Positions 8,684-16,925 are shown, counted from the stretch's first letter. The stretch: DNA of 64,000 bases from WLMZ01 sp963732585 (GCA_963732585.1 CAVSZY010000005.1:124001-188000); one strand, 5' to 3'. The notes: generated by a model from the sequence alone, not told the origin. Numbers and translations are program-made.

Positions 8684-9262
8684 TCAGCGCCTCTCGTGCA
8701 TGGTGCGCTGTGTCGTCCAGCGCAGGACCAGAGTGGCGGCGAGCAGCACGATCGCAGCCACTACTACGGTCTGCCAGGCGAAGGAACGTTCGAGTGCCAG
8801 TTGTTCTTGAAAGTCGTCGATCTGAATGACGGCGACCAACGCGGCGATGCCCAGGATTGCCGAGGTGACGATGGCGCCAGTTCGCGACGTCGCTGCTCCG
8901 ACAAGGAGCAGCACGGCTCCAACGCCAACCTCGATAAGGCCGAGCACGGCCGTATGCCGATATCCGCCCACTTGGATGATCGGCGTGGAAAGAGGCGCAG
9001 TGAGGTCCGAGCGCAGAATGGCGACGATTCCAGTGATGGCGAAATAGGCGCCCGCCAGCCCGCAGATCAGCGAGTCGAACGCATACCGACGCCGGGTGAA
9101 GCTTCGATGGGCTTCAACAGGCGCTGGGTCGGCGATTGCTCGCTCGTACACCGGAGGCGGGAGGTCAGTCGGTCGCGTGGGGGCGTCGAGGTCGATGACC
9201 GGGGAGCTGGGGTCGGCCTCGAGACGTACCTCGCGAGTCAGTCGCTGTGATGTACGAAACAT
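8684..9262 (-). CDS. Four-helix membrane protein, unknown function
   Basis: A 192-residue protein with a polar N-terminal 60 residues rich in proline and acidic groups, then four hydrophobic segments: SLICGLAGAYFAITGIVAIL, YRHTAVLGLIEVGVGAVLLL, AIVTSAILGIAALVAVIQI and WQTVVVAAIVLLAATLVLRW. No known motif is visible. It lies downstream of the DUF6328 protein on the same strand and may be cotranscribed with it. The core resembles small actinobacterial membrane proteins of stress clusters, but no family is claimed. Confidence 0.6.
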   Translation of the reverse strand: MFRTSQRLTREVRLEADPSSPVIDLDAPTRPTDLPPPVYERAIADPAPVEAHRSFTRRRYAFDSLICGLAGAYFAITGIVAILRSDLTAPLSTPIIQVGGYRHTAVLGLIEVGVGAVLLLVGAATSRTGAIVTSAILGIAALVAVIQIDDFQEQLALERSFAWQTVVVAAIVLLAATLVLRWTTQRTMHERR

Positions 9263-9305
9263 GATCGTCCTTTACGGTTCCGTGGCCAACCTGGTTCGGC
9301 GTTGG

Positions 9306-9857
9306 CTATTGAGTTAGTTTCCGCTCTTGCCTCGCGATAAACCTCCGCGGCACTACTTCTCGCGATCGTTGCCACTTTCGTCTCGTGACCATCCGTCTCG
9401 GACTCGTTTCGCGACATCCGTTTCGTGACAGGGGATGACCCCACCACAGTGCACAGGCGACGACAAAGAGTGCGCTCGACGCGGTATAGGCGGCCCATCG
9501 TCCGTACAAGATGTCGGTGATCAGAAAGACGCTTCCGCTCATCGCCGCTGAAAGCAGCGCCAGCGCAGCGATCGCCTCGACGTTCGCAGCCCGCATCATC
9601 GCTTCCTTGTCGCCCTGGCGGAATCTCACCCGGTGAAACGCTGCCGGCGCAAGCAGCAGCACGAGCGACAGGCCCGAGCACAGGAACGTGGCGAAGAAGA
9701 TCCCCTGTTGGGCAGTGGTGAGGATCTCAAACCGTTCGCTGAACGCAACGGTGAGCAAGAAGGCGAACAGCACCTCGACACCGGGAATGATCGCTCTGAG
9801 TTCGTGAAAGAGTTGTTCGTGCTCGCGCTCAAGTCGCTCCGCGGATGAAGTGTCCAT
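9306..9857 (-). CDS. DUF6328 family membrane protein
   Basis: A 183-residue protein with an N-terminal amphipathic start and four hydrophobic segments. The run ELRAIIPGVEVLFAFLLTV, SERFEIL, FFATFLCSGLSLVLLLAP and AFHRVRFRQGDKE is the recognisable DUF6328 pattern. The C-terminal 45 residues after WWGHPLSRNG are Arg-rich and come from DNA with near-repeats of CGTTTCGTGAC, so the natural end may be nearer residue 140. It follows the small acidic protein by 6 bases, implying one transcript. DUF6328 has no established function. Confidence 0.7.
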   Translation of the reverse strand: MDTSSAERLEREHEQLFHELRAIIPGVEVLFAFLLTVAFSERFEILTTAQQGIFFATFLCSGLSLVLLLAPAAFHRVRFRQGDKEAMMRAANVEAIAALALLSAAMSGSVFLITDILYGRWAAYTASSALFVVACALWWGHPLSRNGCRETSPRRMVTRRKWQRSREVVPRRFIARQERKLTQ

Positions 9858-9863
9858 CGTCTC

Positions 9864-10040
9864 TCACCCCGGCTCGTTCGGCTCGGGAGCGTCTTGCTCC
9901 GGATAGATCACGCCGCGCGCCGGTGCGTCCGGATCGTTGATTCCGGTTGATTCTTTGGCCTCATCGTCATCGATGTCCTGCTTGTCGGGGTCGGGAACCG
10001 GGTCGTGGTGGCGAAGCTTGGCAGAGGGATTGTCTGTCAT
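9864..10040 (-). CDS. Small acidic protein, unknown function
   Basis: A 58-residue hydrophilic, strongly acidic protein (MTDNPSAKLRHHDP at the start, DPDKQDIDDDEAKESTG in the middle, EQDAPEPNEPG at the end) likely to be disordered. It ends 6 bases before the DUF6328 gene. An upstream in-frame ATG at 10103 would add 21 residues and would sit almost at the expected transcription start of the candidate stress promoter at 10113-10138, giving a leaderless message. The choice between the two starts cannot be settled here. Confidence 0.5.
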   Translation of the reverse strand: MTDNPSAKLRHHDPVPDPDKQDIDDDEAKESTGINDPDAPARGVIYPEQDAPEPNEPG

Positions 10041-10112
10041 CGGCGGATCGAGGCACGGGTGCGGTTCGGTCGGCAGGTTCGATTGATCGAGTCGAATAGT
10101 CATGAACGGCAC

Positions 10113-10138
10113 GTACCCGCTGAGCTTGCGGCTGAGAC
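10113..10138 (-). promoter_or_regulatory. Candidate SigB/SigF-type promoter
   Basis: On the minus strand GTCTCA, a 14-base spacer and GGGTAC match the pattern GTTT-N16-GGGTAY seen at four other sites in this window, with one mismatch in the -35. It lies just upstream of the small acidic protein/DUF6328 unit. Confidence 0.45.
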
Positions 10139-10190
10139 ACCGAGCCCGAGCCGCGCTGCAGGTGGCGTGCGCAACGTGGTCGACCTCTCG

Positions 10191-10206
10191 AGGTCGGTTT
10201 CGACGA
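10191..10206. repeat. Short palindrome CGACCTC-TC-GAGGTCG
   Basis: A perfect 7-bp inverted repeat with a 2-base centre, between the small acidic protein gene and the MMPL transporter start. It could be an operator for a dimeric regulator of the transporter, but nothing else supports this. Confidence 0.35.
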
Positions 10207-10399
10207 ATGAGCGGCCACGGCGACGGGTATGTCAACGACATCACAAGGTCGGTTGGCGCATCGTCGCGGTTACGGAGACGCCTGTCACAACGCGAGGGCC
10301 TTTCGCTGCGCGTCGCGCCTGGTGTACGGTGGCGACCTCTTCCCCCTTCACCATCTCGGTCGTCGTCGGCGGGTCGACGTCCGAGCGAAAGGAACTGCA

Positions 10400-12724
10400 A
10401 TGTTCAGCCGCCTTGGACAATGGTCTTTCGACCGTCGGCGCCTCGTTTTGGTTGTGTGGATCGCCCTGCTGGTTCTCGGTAACGCCGCCGCCGGGGCGAT
10501 CGGCAATGCCTATCGCCAGGACTTCTCTCTGGACGGGTTCGAGTCCACCGAGGGCTTCGCCCTCGTCGAGTCGAAGTTCACCGACGGCAGCGGCTCGCCG
10601 GTGTCGGGCCAGATCGTCTTCTCCGCCGAGCAGGGGGTAGACGATCCCGCAGTCCGCTCGGCGATGGAGGCAATGTTCGTCGAGGTCGCCAAGATCGACG
10701 ACGTCGTCTCTGTACAGAGCCCGTACAGCCCGGGCGGTGAATTCCAGATCTCCAACCGAGGCGACCGGGCTGGAAAGGTCGCCTACGCCACCGTCAACTT
10801 GCCAGAGGACATCGATTTCACCCAGGCGACCGAGATCGGCATGGACATGCGCAAGCTGATCCCGACCACCGATGGCACACAGGTTGAACTCGGTGGCTTC
10901 ATCTTCGCTGAGTTCGTCCAGCCCTCCGCAGAGCTATTTGGCCTGGCCTTTGCCATCGTCATCCTGATTATCGCCTTCGGGTCCGTGTTGGCGATGGGGT
11001 TACCGGTTGCGGTCGCCCTCTTCGGCATCGGCGTCGGCGGGGCGCTTGTCGTCCTGGCCAGTCGGTTCATGGAGGTACCCGACTTCGCTCCGTTCATCGG
11101 TTTGATGATCGGGCTCGGCGTCGGGATCGATTACGCGCTCCTGATCGTCACTCGCTACCGCGAGCAGATGCACGCTGGTCACGAACCGCGTGAAGCGATC
11201 GGGATCGCCATGGACACGGCCGGTCGCTCGGTCGTTTTCGCCGGGGCCACCGTCGTCATCTCATTGCTCGGAATGCTGCTGATGGGCATCGGCTTCATCG
11301 GAGGTCTCGGTATCACCGCCTCGCTGACGGTGGCGGCGACGATCGCTGCCTCGGTAACCCTGCTCCCTGCCATGCTCGGCCTGGCCGGTAACCGGATCGA
11401 GCGGACCCGTTGGCGAGGGTTGATCGCCGCAGGGTTCGTCGCCCTTGCCCTGGTTGGCCTGGGGCTCGAAGTTCCGGCGATCGCGGCCGCAGGCCTTGGT
11501 CTCGCCGTGGTGACGATCATCGCCGGGTTCTTTGTCCCGGCGCTGCGGCGTGAGGTCAAGCACCGGCCGCCGAAGCCGCCCCGCGAAACACTGGCCTATC
11601 GCTGGAGCCGGGTCATCCAGCACCGACCGTGGATCGCTGCAATTGCTGCCGCGGCGACGCTCTTGGTTCTGTCGATCCCCGTGCTCAGCCTTCGCTTGGC
11701 GTTCTCCGACGAGAGCAACTTCGCCGAAGACACGACCACCAAACGGGCCTACAACATGATCGTCGACGGCTTCGGCAAGGGCTCGACCGGACCGCTGTTC
11801 CTCGTCGCCGAGGTCACCGGCGCAGACCAGATCGGCGCCTTGGCGGCAGTCAATGAGGTGGTTGGCGCCGATCCGCAGGTGGAATCGGTGCTCGGCCCTC
11901 AGCCCAACGACCCGGCCAACCCGACAGCGGTGCGTTGGATGGTCAACCCGCGCGGCGGCCCGCAGGACGAATCGACTACTGCGCTGGTCCAACGGCTACG
12001 TGACAACGTGCTGCCACCCGTGGAACAGTCCTCCGGGGCACAGGTCCTGGTCAGCGGCCTCGTCGCCGGCAACGTCGACATGTCGGCGTTCATGAGCCAA
12101 CGCATGCCGCTGTTCTTCATCGCGGTCCTGGCCCTGTCGTTCATTCTCTTGATGTTGGTCTTCCGCTCGCTGCTGGTGCCCCTAAAAGCGGTCATCATGA
12201 ATTTGCTGTCGATCGGCGCGGCCTATGGGGTGATCGTTGCGCTCTTCCAGTGGGGCTGGCTGAGCGATCTCACCAATGTGCAGCCGGGACCGATCGAACC
12301 ATGGGTGCCGATGATGCTGTTCGCCATCGTCTTCGGATTGTCGATGGACTACGAAGTGTTCCTGCTGTCGCGCGTTCGCGAGGAGTGGCGCCGCACGGGG
12401 GACAGTCGCGAATCGGTCGCCGATGGTCTGGCATCGACGGCGAAGGTGATCACTGCGGCGGCGGCGATCATGGTCGTGGTCTTCGGCAGCTTCATGCTCG
12501 AGTTCGAGCGGACAATGAAGATGATGGGCACAGGGCTGGCGACGGCAATTCTGTTCGACGCCACGATCGTGCGTATGGTGCTCGTCCCAGCGACGATGGA
12601 ACTGCTCGGCGACAAGAACTGGTGGCTACCCCGCTGGCTCGACCGACTGCTCCCGGATCTGGATGTGGAGGGCCACGCCCCACCGATTCCCGAGCCATCG
12701 ACGAAGACCCCCGTCAACGCCTGA
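10400..12724 (+). CDS. MMPL/RND family transporter
   Basis: A 774-residue inner-membrane protein with the two-repeat MMPL layout: TM1 near the start (LVLVVWIALLVLGNAA), an extracellular domain, a block of TM helices with GLGVGIDYALLIVTRYREQM (signature Asp-Tyr in TM4), a second extracellular domain beginning after about residue 430, and a second TM block with GLSMDYEVFLLSRVREEW. These Asp-Tyr pairs carry the proton relay. MMPL proteins in actinobacteria export lipids or siderophores; which one is unknown. The ATG at 10400 follows AAAGGAACTGCA; the 57-residue upstream extension of the frame is discarded. Confidence 0.9.
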   Translation: MFSRLGQWSFDRRRLVLVVWIALLVLGNAAAGAIGNAYRQDFSLDGFESTEGFALVESKFTDGSGSPVSGQIVFSAEQGVDDPAVRSAMEAMFVEVAKIDDVVSVQSPYSPGGEFQISNRGDRAGKVAYATVNLPEDIDFTQATEIGMDMRKLIPTTDGTQVELGGFIFAEFVQPSAELFGLAFAIVILIIAFGSVLAMGLPVAVALFGIGVGGALVVLASRFMEVPDFAPFIGLMIGLGVGIDYALLIVTRYREQMHAGHEPREAIGIAMDTAGRSVVFAGATVVISLLGMLLMGIGFIGGLGITASLTVAATIAASVTLLPAMLGLAGNRIERTRWRGLIAAGFVALALVGLGLEVPAIAAAGLGLAVVTIIAGFFVPALRREVKHRPPKPPRETLAYRWSRVIQHRPWIAAIAAAATLLVLSIPVLSLRLAFSDESNFAEDTTTKRAYNMIVDGFGKGSTGPLFLVAEVTGADQIGALAAVNEVVGADPQVESVLGPQPNDPANPTAVRWMVNPRGGPQDESTTALVQRLRDNVLPPVEQSSGAQVLVSGLVAGNVDMSAFMSQRMPLFFIAVLALSFILLMLVFRSLLVPLKAVIMNLLSIGAAYGVIVALFQWGWLSDLTNVQPGPIEPWVPMMLFAIVFGLSMDYEVFLLSRVREEWRRTGDSRESVADGLASTAKVITAAAAIMVVVFGSFMLEFERTMKMMGTGLATAILFDATIVRMVLVPATMELLGDKNWWLPRWLDRLLPDLDVEGHAPPIPEPSTKTPVNA

Positions 12725-12752
12725 CGGACGCGGGCGAGCCCTTAGCGAGTGG

Positions 12753-13187
12753 TCAGACGGGGTTAACCCACGGCCCGACCCCTGTGATGCGGTCGATGCT
12801 CACGCTTACTACCGAAGCGGCTCGTAGCACGAGCGGGTGCCGGGCGAGGCCGGTGTATTTCGTTGCGATCTGGTCCATCAGGCCGGGGTCGGGTCGATCA
12901 TCGAGGGTTGCCTTCCCTCGGATCACCAGGTGCCGCTGGAATCCTTGCGCGTTCCGTATGTCGTCCTCGATGGAGAGCAAGATGGCGGGATTGCGTCGCA
13001 GGTTGCGCGCCTTTTGACTCATCGTGTCGCAGCCGAACACGATCTTGTCGCCTTGGACAATCACCCACACGACGGAAACCTGGGGCGATCCATCGGCGTT
13101 CGATGTCCAGACATGCGCAACCGCGTCGGAGCCGAGCAAGGCTTGAGCAGGTGCCGACAATGACGTCAGCGAAGTCGTTGTAGCCAT
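12753..13187 (-). CDS. PPOX-class F420-dependent enzyme (TIGR03618-like)
   Basis: A 144-residue split beta-barrel protein. VAHVWTSNADGSPQVSVVWV, then IVFGCDTMSQKARNLRRNP and LSIEDDIR, follows the TIGR03618 F420-binding PPOX pattern. The start at 13187 (MATTTSLTSL) is preceded by a strong AAGGAG Shine-Dalgarno 8 bases upstream; the extended frame to 13304 is not used. Relatives reduce F420 or bind it in biliverdin or quinone reduction; the substrate is open. Convergent with the MMPL gene. Confidence 0.8.
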   Translation of the reverse strand: MATTTSLTSLSAPAQALLGSDAVAHVWTSNADGSPQVSVVWVIVQGDKIVFGCDTMSQKARNLRRNPAILLSIEDDIRNAQGFQRHLVIRGKATLDDRPDPGLMDQIATKYTGLARHPLVLRAASVVSVSIDRITGVGPWVNPV

Positions 13188-13285
13188 GAGGAAACTCCTT
13201 TCCCTGGGTTCAACGTACACCCGCCCGCAAGACCCCGCCGAACGGCTGCCGCGAACCGCTGACTTCGGGGTTGATGTTGGCCGAT

Positions 13286-13328
13286 CTGTAATTCCCAGAC
13301 GCACACGTCCGACGTCTCAGGATTACAG
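13286..13328. repeat. Inverted repeat with 16-bp arms
   Basis: CTGTAATTCCCAGACG (13286-13301) and CGTCTCAGGATTACAG (13313-13328) pair over 13 of 16 positions around an 11-base loop. GGGGTT on the left and AACCCC on the right lie just outside, so the folding could extend asymmetrically. It sits in a gene-poor stretch upstream of the PPOX gene and could be a mobile-element end, a regulatory hairpin or a rearrangement trace. Confidence 0.6.
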
Positions 13329-14048
13329 AACCCCGCCGAGCGCGAACTGCGCGCGCCCGGTTTCGCGTGGTCGCTGATGTGGGGTTGAGTCCAGGGCAGA
13401 CCGCTTTAAGCGAACATCGGGTATCTACTCGACGGTGAGACCGAGCCCGCAGGCCGCGTTGGCCTGTTTCGAATCTCGTGAAACGAACACTCGACGTGAC
13501 AACCGCGATGTCAGCGTTGTTCAGCACCTCGACCGCTTCGGCCCGACCGGGGTCGTTGGGAAGTAGCAGCGTTCAATGCCCGGTCCGATCACGAAAGCGC
13601 ATTCCGGCACCCGTTCACCAACCCGCTGCTGTGGGCCGACGAAACCAAGAAGCTCATCGGTCGGCTGCTGCATCCGGGTTTTGCGTTGCATTGACGGGCT
13701 CAGTCGCACCTCCGATCCAGTGCCTCTGCTGTCTGGGAGCCTGAGCGCACGGTCTTGATGTGCTGAGCCTCTCGGATGGTGACAACACCTCCTTGATCCG
13801 CCCCTTGCCCTCAGCCTGTTCGGGAATTCCATCGCCCCGTTCGCTTCGAAACATCCGGGAAACGTTGACCTAAGGCGTTCCGGCTGGCGACGCGGCGGCG
13901 TAGTTTCGGTCTTACGGGTGCCTCTGCACCTGGACGGTGAGCGAACCACCGCCCATCGCGTCTGGCCAGGCGCACCTTCTCATTATCTATCAGGCGGATC
14001 CAGTTCGTCGCGCCCATTTTCACCTCGATCAACGACACGGAGCCCATC
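13329..14048. other. Gene-poor stretch with no convincing gene
   Basis: About 720 bases between the inverted repeat and the thioredoxin-like lipoprotein hold no open frame with recognisable protein character; frames longer than 60 codons are arginine/serine-rich and look like chance. One short plus-strand reading ending at 13692 (RWEVAAFNARSDHESAF, then HPFTNPLLWADETKKLIG) looks protein-like and may be the tail of a lost gene. No tRNA, terminator or mobile element was recognised. Confidence 0.5.
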
Positions 14049-14756
14049 ATGAAGCACGTACCGACAACCCTTGCGATCATCGTTACCCTCGGCCTCGCCG
14101 CGTGCGGATCGGTGGACGATGAGGCCTCGACGTCTGCCCCAGCAGCAGTCGCCATCGCCACCACGACCCAAGCGGCCGCTCCGTCCGACTCAGCGCCCGT
14201 CGACACGACAGTGGACGCCGAGACGGTGCCGATGGTAGAGACGGTGCCGGTGGTAGAGACGGTGCCGGTGGTAGAGACGGTGCCGGTGGTAGAGACGGTG
14301 CCGGTGGTAGAGGTCATGGTGTTGCCAGCGTGGCAAACGCTGCAACTGACCGACATCAGCGGCGCAACCTTTACCCTCGACGACTTTCACGGCAAGCCAG
14401 TGTTCGTCGAGAACTTTGCCACGTGGTGCCCGAACTGCAACAAGCAGCTCGTCGCCACAAACGCCGCAGCGGCCGAACTCGGCGACAAGGCGGTCTTCAT
14501 CGCGCTCAGCGTGGAGACGGATATCGACGCTGGCGACGTTGCGGACTACGCTGCGAGTAACGGGTTCGATGCCATTCGGTTCGCAGTGATGACACCGCAA
14601 GCGCTGGCCGCGTTCACCGAGGGCCTTGGTCAGTCGGCAGCGAATCCCCCGAGTACACCGAAGTTCGTCATCGACGCCATGGGGCACGCGGGCGAACTAG
14701 TCACTGGATTCGAGTCAGCAGAGGACATCATCGCCAAGCTCGACTCGCTCGGCTGA
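14049..14756 (+). CDS. Thioredoxin-like (TlpA/AhpC) lipoprotein
   Basis: A 235-residue exported protein. Signal peptide MKHVPTTLAIIVTLGLAAC ends in a lipobox, giving a lipid-anchored Cys. A low-complexity linker (residues about 25-90) includes the VETVPV repeat array. The thioredoxin domain has DDFHGKPVFVENFATWCPNC, where WCPNC is the redox CxxC, and the cis-Pro region PSTPKFVIDA. It probably reduces or forms disulfides outside the membrane. Ten bases downstream is a CcdA-like protein, the usual supplier of electrons to such thioredoxins, so the pair forms a thiol-redox unit. Confidence 0.85.
   Translation: MKHVPTTLAIIVTLGLAACGSVDDEASTSAPAAVAIATTTQAAAPSDSAPVDTTVDAETVPMVETVPVVETVPVVETVPVVETVPVVEVMVLPAWQTLQLTDISGATFTLDDFHGKPVFVENFATWCPNCNKQLVATNAAAAELGDKAVFIALSVETDIDAGDVADYAASNGFDAIRFAVMTPQALAAFTEGLGQSAANPPSTPKFVIDAMGHAGELVTGFESAEDIIAKLDSLG
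14220..14309. repeat. Five-copy 18-bp tandem repeat inside the lipoprotein gene
   Basis: Five copies of an 18-base unit (GAGACGGTGCCGGTGGTA, first copy with one change) encode repeated ETVP(V/M)V in the linker between lipid anchor and thioredoxin domain. The unit is a multiple of three, so copy changes alter linker length without breaking the frame. Confidence 0.95.
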
Positions 14757-14766
14757 CCGGCACGAC

Positions 14767-15441
14767 GTGGAGTCCTTTCTCGAACCGTTCGCACTCGGCA
14801 ATGCCGCGATCCTGGGCAACGTCTGCATGCTGCCGCTGTACCCGGGCATGTTCGTGATGTTTGCCCAACAGGCGGCGAATCCGCGGGCGAGGCGTTGGAT
14901 GCCGTTCCTCGGAGTGCTGGTCTTGGCGGGGGTGTTATCGCTGCTCATCGTCATCGGCGGGCTGTTCTACCTGCTCAGCGCAACCGTCTCAGATGTCCTC
15001 GACATCGTGCTGCCGGTGCTCTACGGCCTGGTGCTGGCGCTGGGCATCGCCATGTTGTTCGGCAAGAATCCCTTCACACGACTGACGATGACGGCCGTGC
15101 CAGTGCTGCGCAACCCCGCCGCCAGTGCCTTCGTCTACGGCACGATGCTCGCCCCGATGACGCTGCCGTGCACGGGACCGCTGACGATCGCCGCCTTCAC
15201 TATCGGCTCGGTCGCAGGCGCAGGTAGCTTCCTCGACTCGCTCGGCTACTTCCTTGCGTTTGGTGTCGGCTTCGGATGGCCGCTGGTCCTCCTGCCGCTG
15301 TTGGCCGGGCCAGCACAACGGCGCATCACCCGATTCCTGACCAGGAGGCACCGCGCTGTGGGTCTCGCTTCCGGGCTACTTCTGCTCGCCATCGCAATCC
15401 TCGGCTTCGTCAACGATGTCCTGCCGATGTGGCGTGCATAG
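14767..15441 (+). CDS. CcdA/DsbD-like thiol-disulfide transmembrane protein
   Basis: A 224-residue membrane protein with about six hydrophobic segments. Two conserved cysteine sites match CcdA: GNVCMLPLYPGMF in the first helix and MTLPCTGPLTIAAF in the fourth, each Cys near Pro as in the electron-carrying pair. CcdA moves electrons from cytoplasmic thioredoxin to extracytoplasmic thioredoxin-like proteins. A GTG at 14767, 10 bases after the lipoprotein stop, is the start. The partner is therefore the WCPNC lipoprotein immediately upstream. Confidence 0.85.
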   Translation: MESFLEPFALGNAAILGNVCMLPLYPGMFVMFAQQAANPRARRWMPFLGVLVLAGVLSLLIVIGGLFYLLSATVSDVLDIVLPVLYGLVLALGIAMLFGKNPFTRLTMTAVPVLRNPAASAFVYGTMLAPMTLPCTGPLTIAAFTIGSVAGAGSFLDSLGYFLAFGVGFGWPLVLLPLLAGPAQRRITRFLTRRHRAVGLASGLLLLAIAILGFVNDVLPMWRA

Positions 15442-15540
15442 GCCAGCTCGCCCCGCAAGGTGCTGTCAGCGTCGTAGACGCCGACGAGGCGCAAGATCCG
15501 AGCGGTCGATGTCGGGGTGAGGGAGTTCGTGTCCAAGCAA
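15430..15540 (-). pseudogene. N-terminal remnant of a conserved hypothetical protein
   Basis: On the minus strand LRLVGVYDADSTLRGELAYA resembles the opening of a small conserved protein (VYDADG...GELRYV pattern, as I recall it). Similarity stops after GELAYA, exactly where the sequence becomes the 3' end of the CcdA gene on the other strand. Too short for a firm call; listed because it fits the chain of truncated pieces that follows. Confidence 0.3.
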
Positions 15541-15623
15541 ATCCTCCTGGTCTCGCCGGGTCGCCGGGTAGGCACCTGAGCGACGACGCTAACGCGGTCT
15601 TGAGAGGCGCAGGAGTGAAAGTG

Positions 15624-15855
15624 TCACACGGGTAGCACGCCAGCTGTGGCCACGAGACGAATCGGGATGGCTTTGGCTGCGGGCGTCTGGGCGAGCGGTC
15701 CGTGATGGTCGAGCGCCAGCAGCACATTCGTTTCGGGGTAGTAGGCCGCCACCGACCCCAGAGGTGTCGGGTAGCGGTGCCAACCCATCGTCGACTGTGG
15801 TCAGCGTGAACTGGGCCTTGCCATCCGCCGTCGGGAAGCGCGAGGTCAGACCCAA
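15624..15855 (-). pseudogene. Molybdopterin oxidoreductase, C-terminal fragments
   Basis: Two separated pieces of the C-terminal region of an FdhF/YdeP-type molybdopterin oxidoreductase are fused out of frame. The first is SRFPTADGKAQFTLTTVDDG, normally just before the dinucleotide-binding domain. The second is VAAYYPETNVLLALDHHGPL followed by TPAAKAIPIRL, the extreme C-terminus, ending at a TGA at 15624. The roughly 100 residues that normally separate them are missing, so an internal deletion and a frame change have occurred. Non-functional. Confidence 0.6.
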
Positions 15856-16069
15856 ACTGCTTCAAGAATGTGAGCATGTCGTCAGCGTGTTCCTCTTCAA
15901 CGGCCAGAATTCCTTCCAACATTCGTCGGGTAGTGACGTCGCCATCACCGAGCCAACGGCACATCTCGCTGTACGACGCGATTGCCACACGTTCGGCCAC
16001 CAAGTCCTCGGTGATCATCTCCACCAGTGACGTGCCCGCCACGTACTGGGCATGCGAGCGGGGCATCAC
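15856..16069 (-). pseudogene. Ferritin-like (bacterioferritin/Dps) protein, C-terminal half
   Basis: The reading SHAQYVAGTSLVEMITEDLV, then AERVAIASYSEMCRWLGDGD and RRMLEGILAVEEEHADDM is the second half of a ferritin-like four-helix bundle, including the ExxH iron-ligand motif (EEEH). The first two helices are absent: upstream sequence is the end of the neighbouring membrane-protein gene. Downstream the frame runs into the molybdopterin-enzyme fragments. An open frame starting at 16069 exists but cannot give a complete iron-storage protein. Confidence 0.65.
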
Positions 16070-16111
16070 CTCACTTCACATCCGAACTGCCGCGAGCGGC
16101 ACAAATGTGCC

Positions 16112-16762
16112 TCAGGCGACTTGTCGGTTGCGGCGCAGGTGCATGATCCCGAGTCCCACGAGCACCAGCATCAGTCCGGCGGCAACGAAGGCGGCGATCG
16201 AGGCGATCCCAGCGATCCGTCCGACCGTCGACCATGCGTAGGCAGACAGGAGCAGCCCACGAAGCGTCTCGCCCCTGAACATGGAGTCGCGTTGCGCTGT
16301 CACGCTGCTGGCGGTGGCCTGCAGCTCATCGATTTCTGCTTGCGGGGCTGACGCCGCGACAGCGTCGGCGAGAGCGGTCCTCGCCGCACGTTCCGGCGTA
16401 CCGAGGTCGGCGTAGGTTGCGCCGTCGGCGATATTCTGAAGGTGGCCATTGATGTAACTGGCGTAGGCCTGGGCACCTTCACCGTCGTTAAGCGGCTTAC
16501 CAGCGAACGCCAGCAGATCGCTTCGGTCGTCGGCAGTGAGCGCTTCAGCGCTCGGGAAGGTGATGTGCTGCGAGGTCAGCTCGTCGCGGACGTAGTCCGC
16601 GGAAAAGTTGTGTCCCCAGGTGAGCAGCGCTCCCGTGATCAGCAGAACCACGGTGGCCAGGCTGCCGATTGCAATGAGGACGGCGTCGATGGTCCGGCGG
16701 TGCAGAGCAACGACCGGTTCGGCGTCGATGTCGAAGTCGGCTGGTGTTTGGGTCGCCTGCAT
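16112..16762 (-). CDS. Two-helix membrane protein, unknown function
   Basis: A 216-residue protein with a hydrophobic helix near residues 30-50 (AVLIAIGSLATVVLLITGAL), an extracytoplasmic domain starting WGHNFSADYVRDELTSQHI, and a C-terminal helix at about 185-205 (IAAFVAAGLMLVLVGLGIM). The layout matches a group of actinobacterial proteins of unknown role that I recall next to stress genes. Its ATG overlaps the DUF6131 stop codon by one base (TGATG), so the two are translationally linked and under the stress promoter at 16926-16951. Confidence 0.7.
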   Translation of the reverse strand: MQATQTPADFDIDAEPVVALHRRTIDAVLIAIGSLATVVLLITGALLTWGHNFSADYVRDELTSQHITFPSAEALTADDRSDLLAFAGKPLNDGEGAQAYASYINGHLQNIADGATYADLGTPERAARTALADAVAASAPQAEIDELQATASSVTAQRDSMFRGETLRGLLLSAYAWSTVGRIAGIASIAAFVAAGLMLVLVGLGIMHLRRNRQVA

Positions 16763-16905
16763 CAGGTGAACACGCTGGCGCCGCCGGGCCCGACGGCCAG
16801 GCCGACGAGAATCAACACGATGCCGTACAGCGTCTGTCGTTTAGTCAAAGCAATAATGCCTGAGATCACGAGAACCACGGCGAGTATCCAAAGTATAAGT
16901 GTCAT
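16762..16905 (-). CDS. DUF6131 family small membrane protein
   Basis: A 47-residue protein with two hydrophobic segments, MTLILWILAVVLVISGIIAL and YGIVLILVGLAVGPGGASVF, the second carrying the GPGG motif of DUF6131. A very strong Shine-Dalgarno (GGAGGTTAATC) precedes the ATG at 16905. A stress-type promoter lies 21-46 bases upstream and the next gene overlaps its stop. The role is unknown; position and promoter place it in the general stress response. Confidence 0.8.
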   Translation of the reverse strand: MTLILWILAVVLVISGIIALTKRQTLYGIVLILVGLAVGPGGASVFT

Positions 16906-16925
16906 GATTAACCTCCGCCAGGTCT

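Noticed and set aside
10204..10250. SigB-type promoter (GTTTCG ... GGGTAT) before the MMPL transporter
   Set aside because: The spacer is 22 bases and the -10 lies about 150 bases from the start codon.
13521..13949. A 142-codon minus-strand open frame
   Set aside because: Arg/Pro/Ser-rich composition typical of chance frames in high-GC DNA, no ribosome binding site and no recognisable motif.
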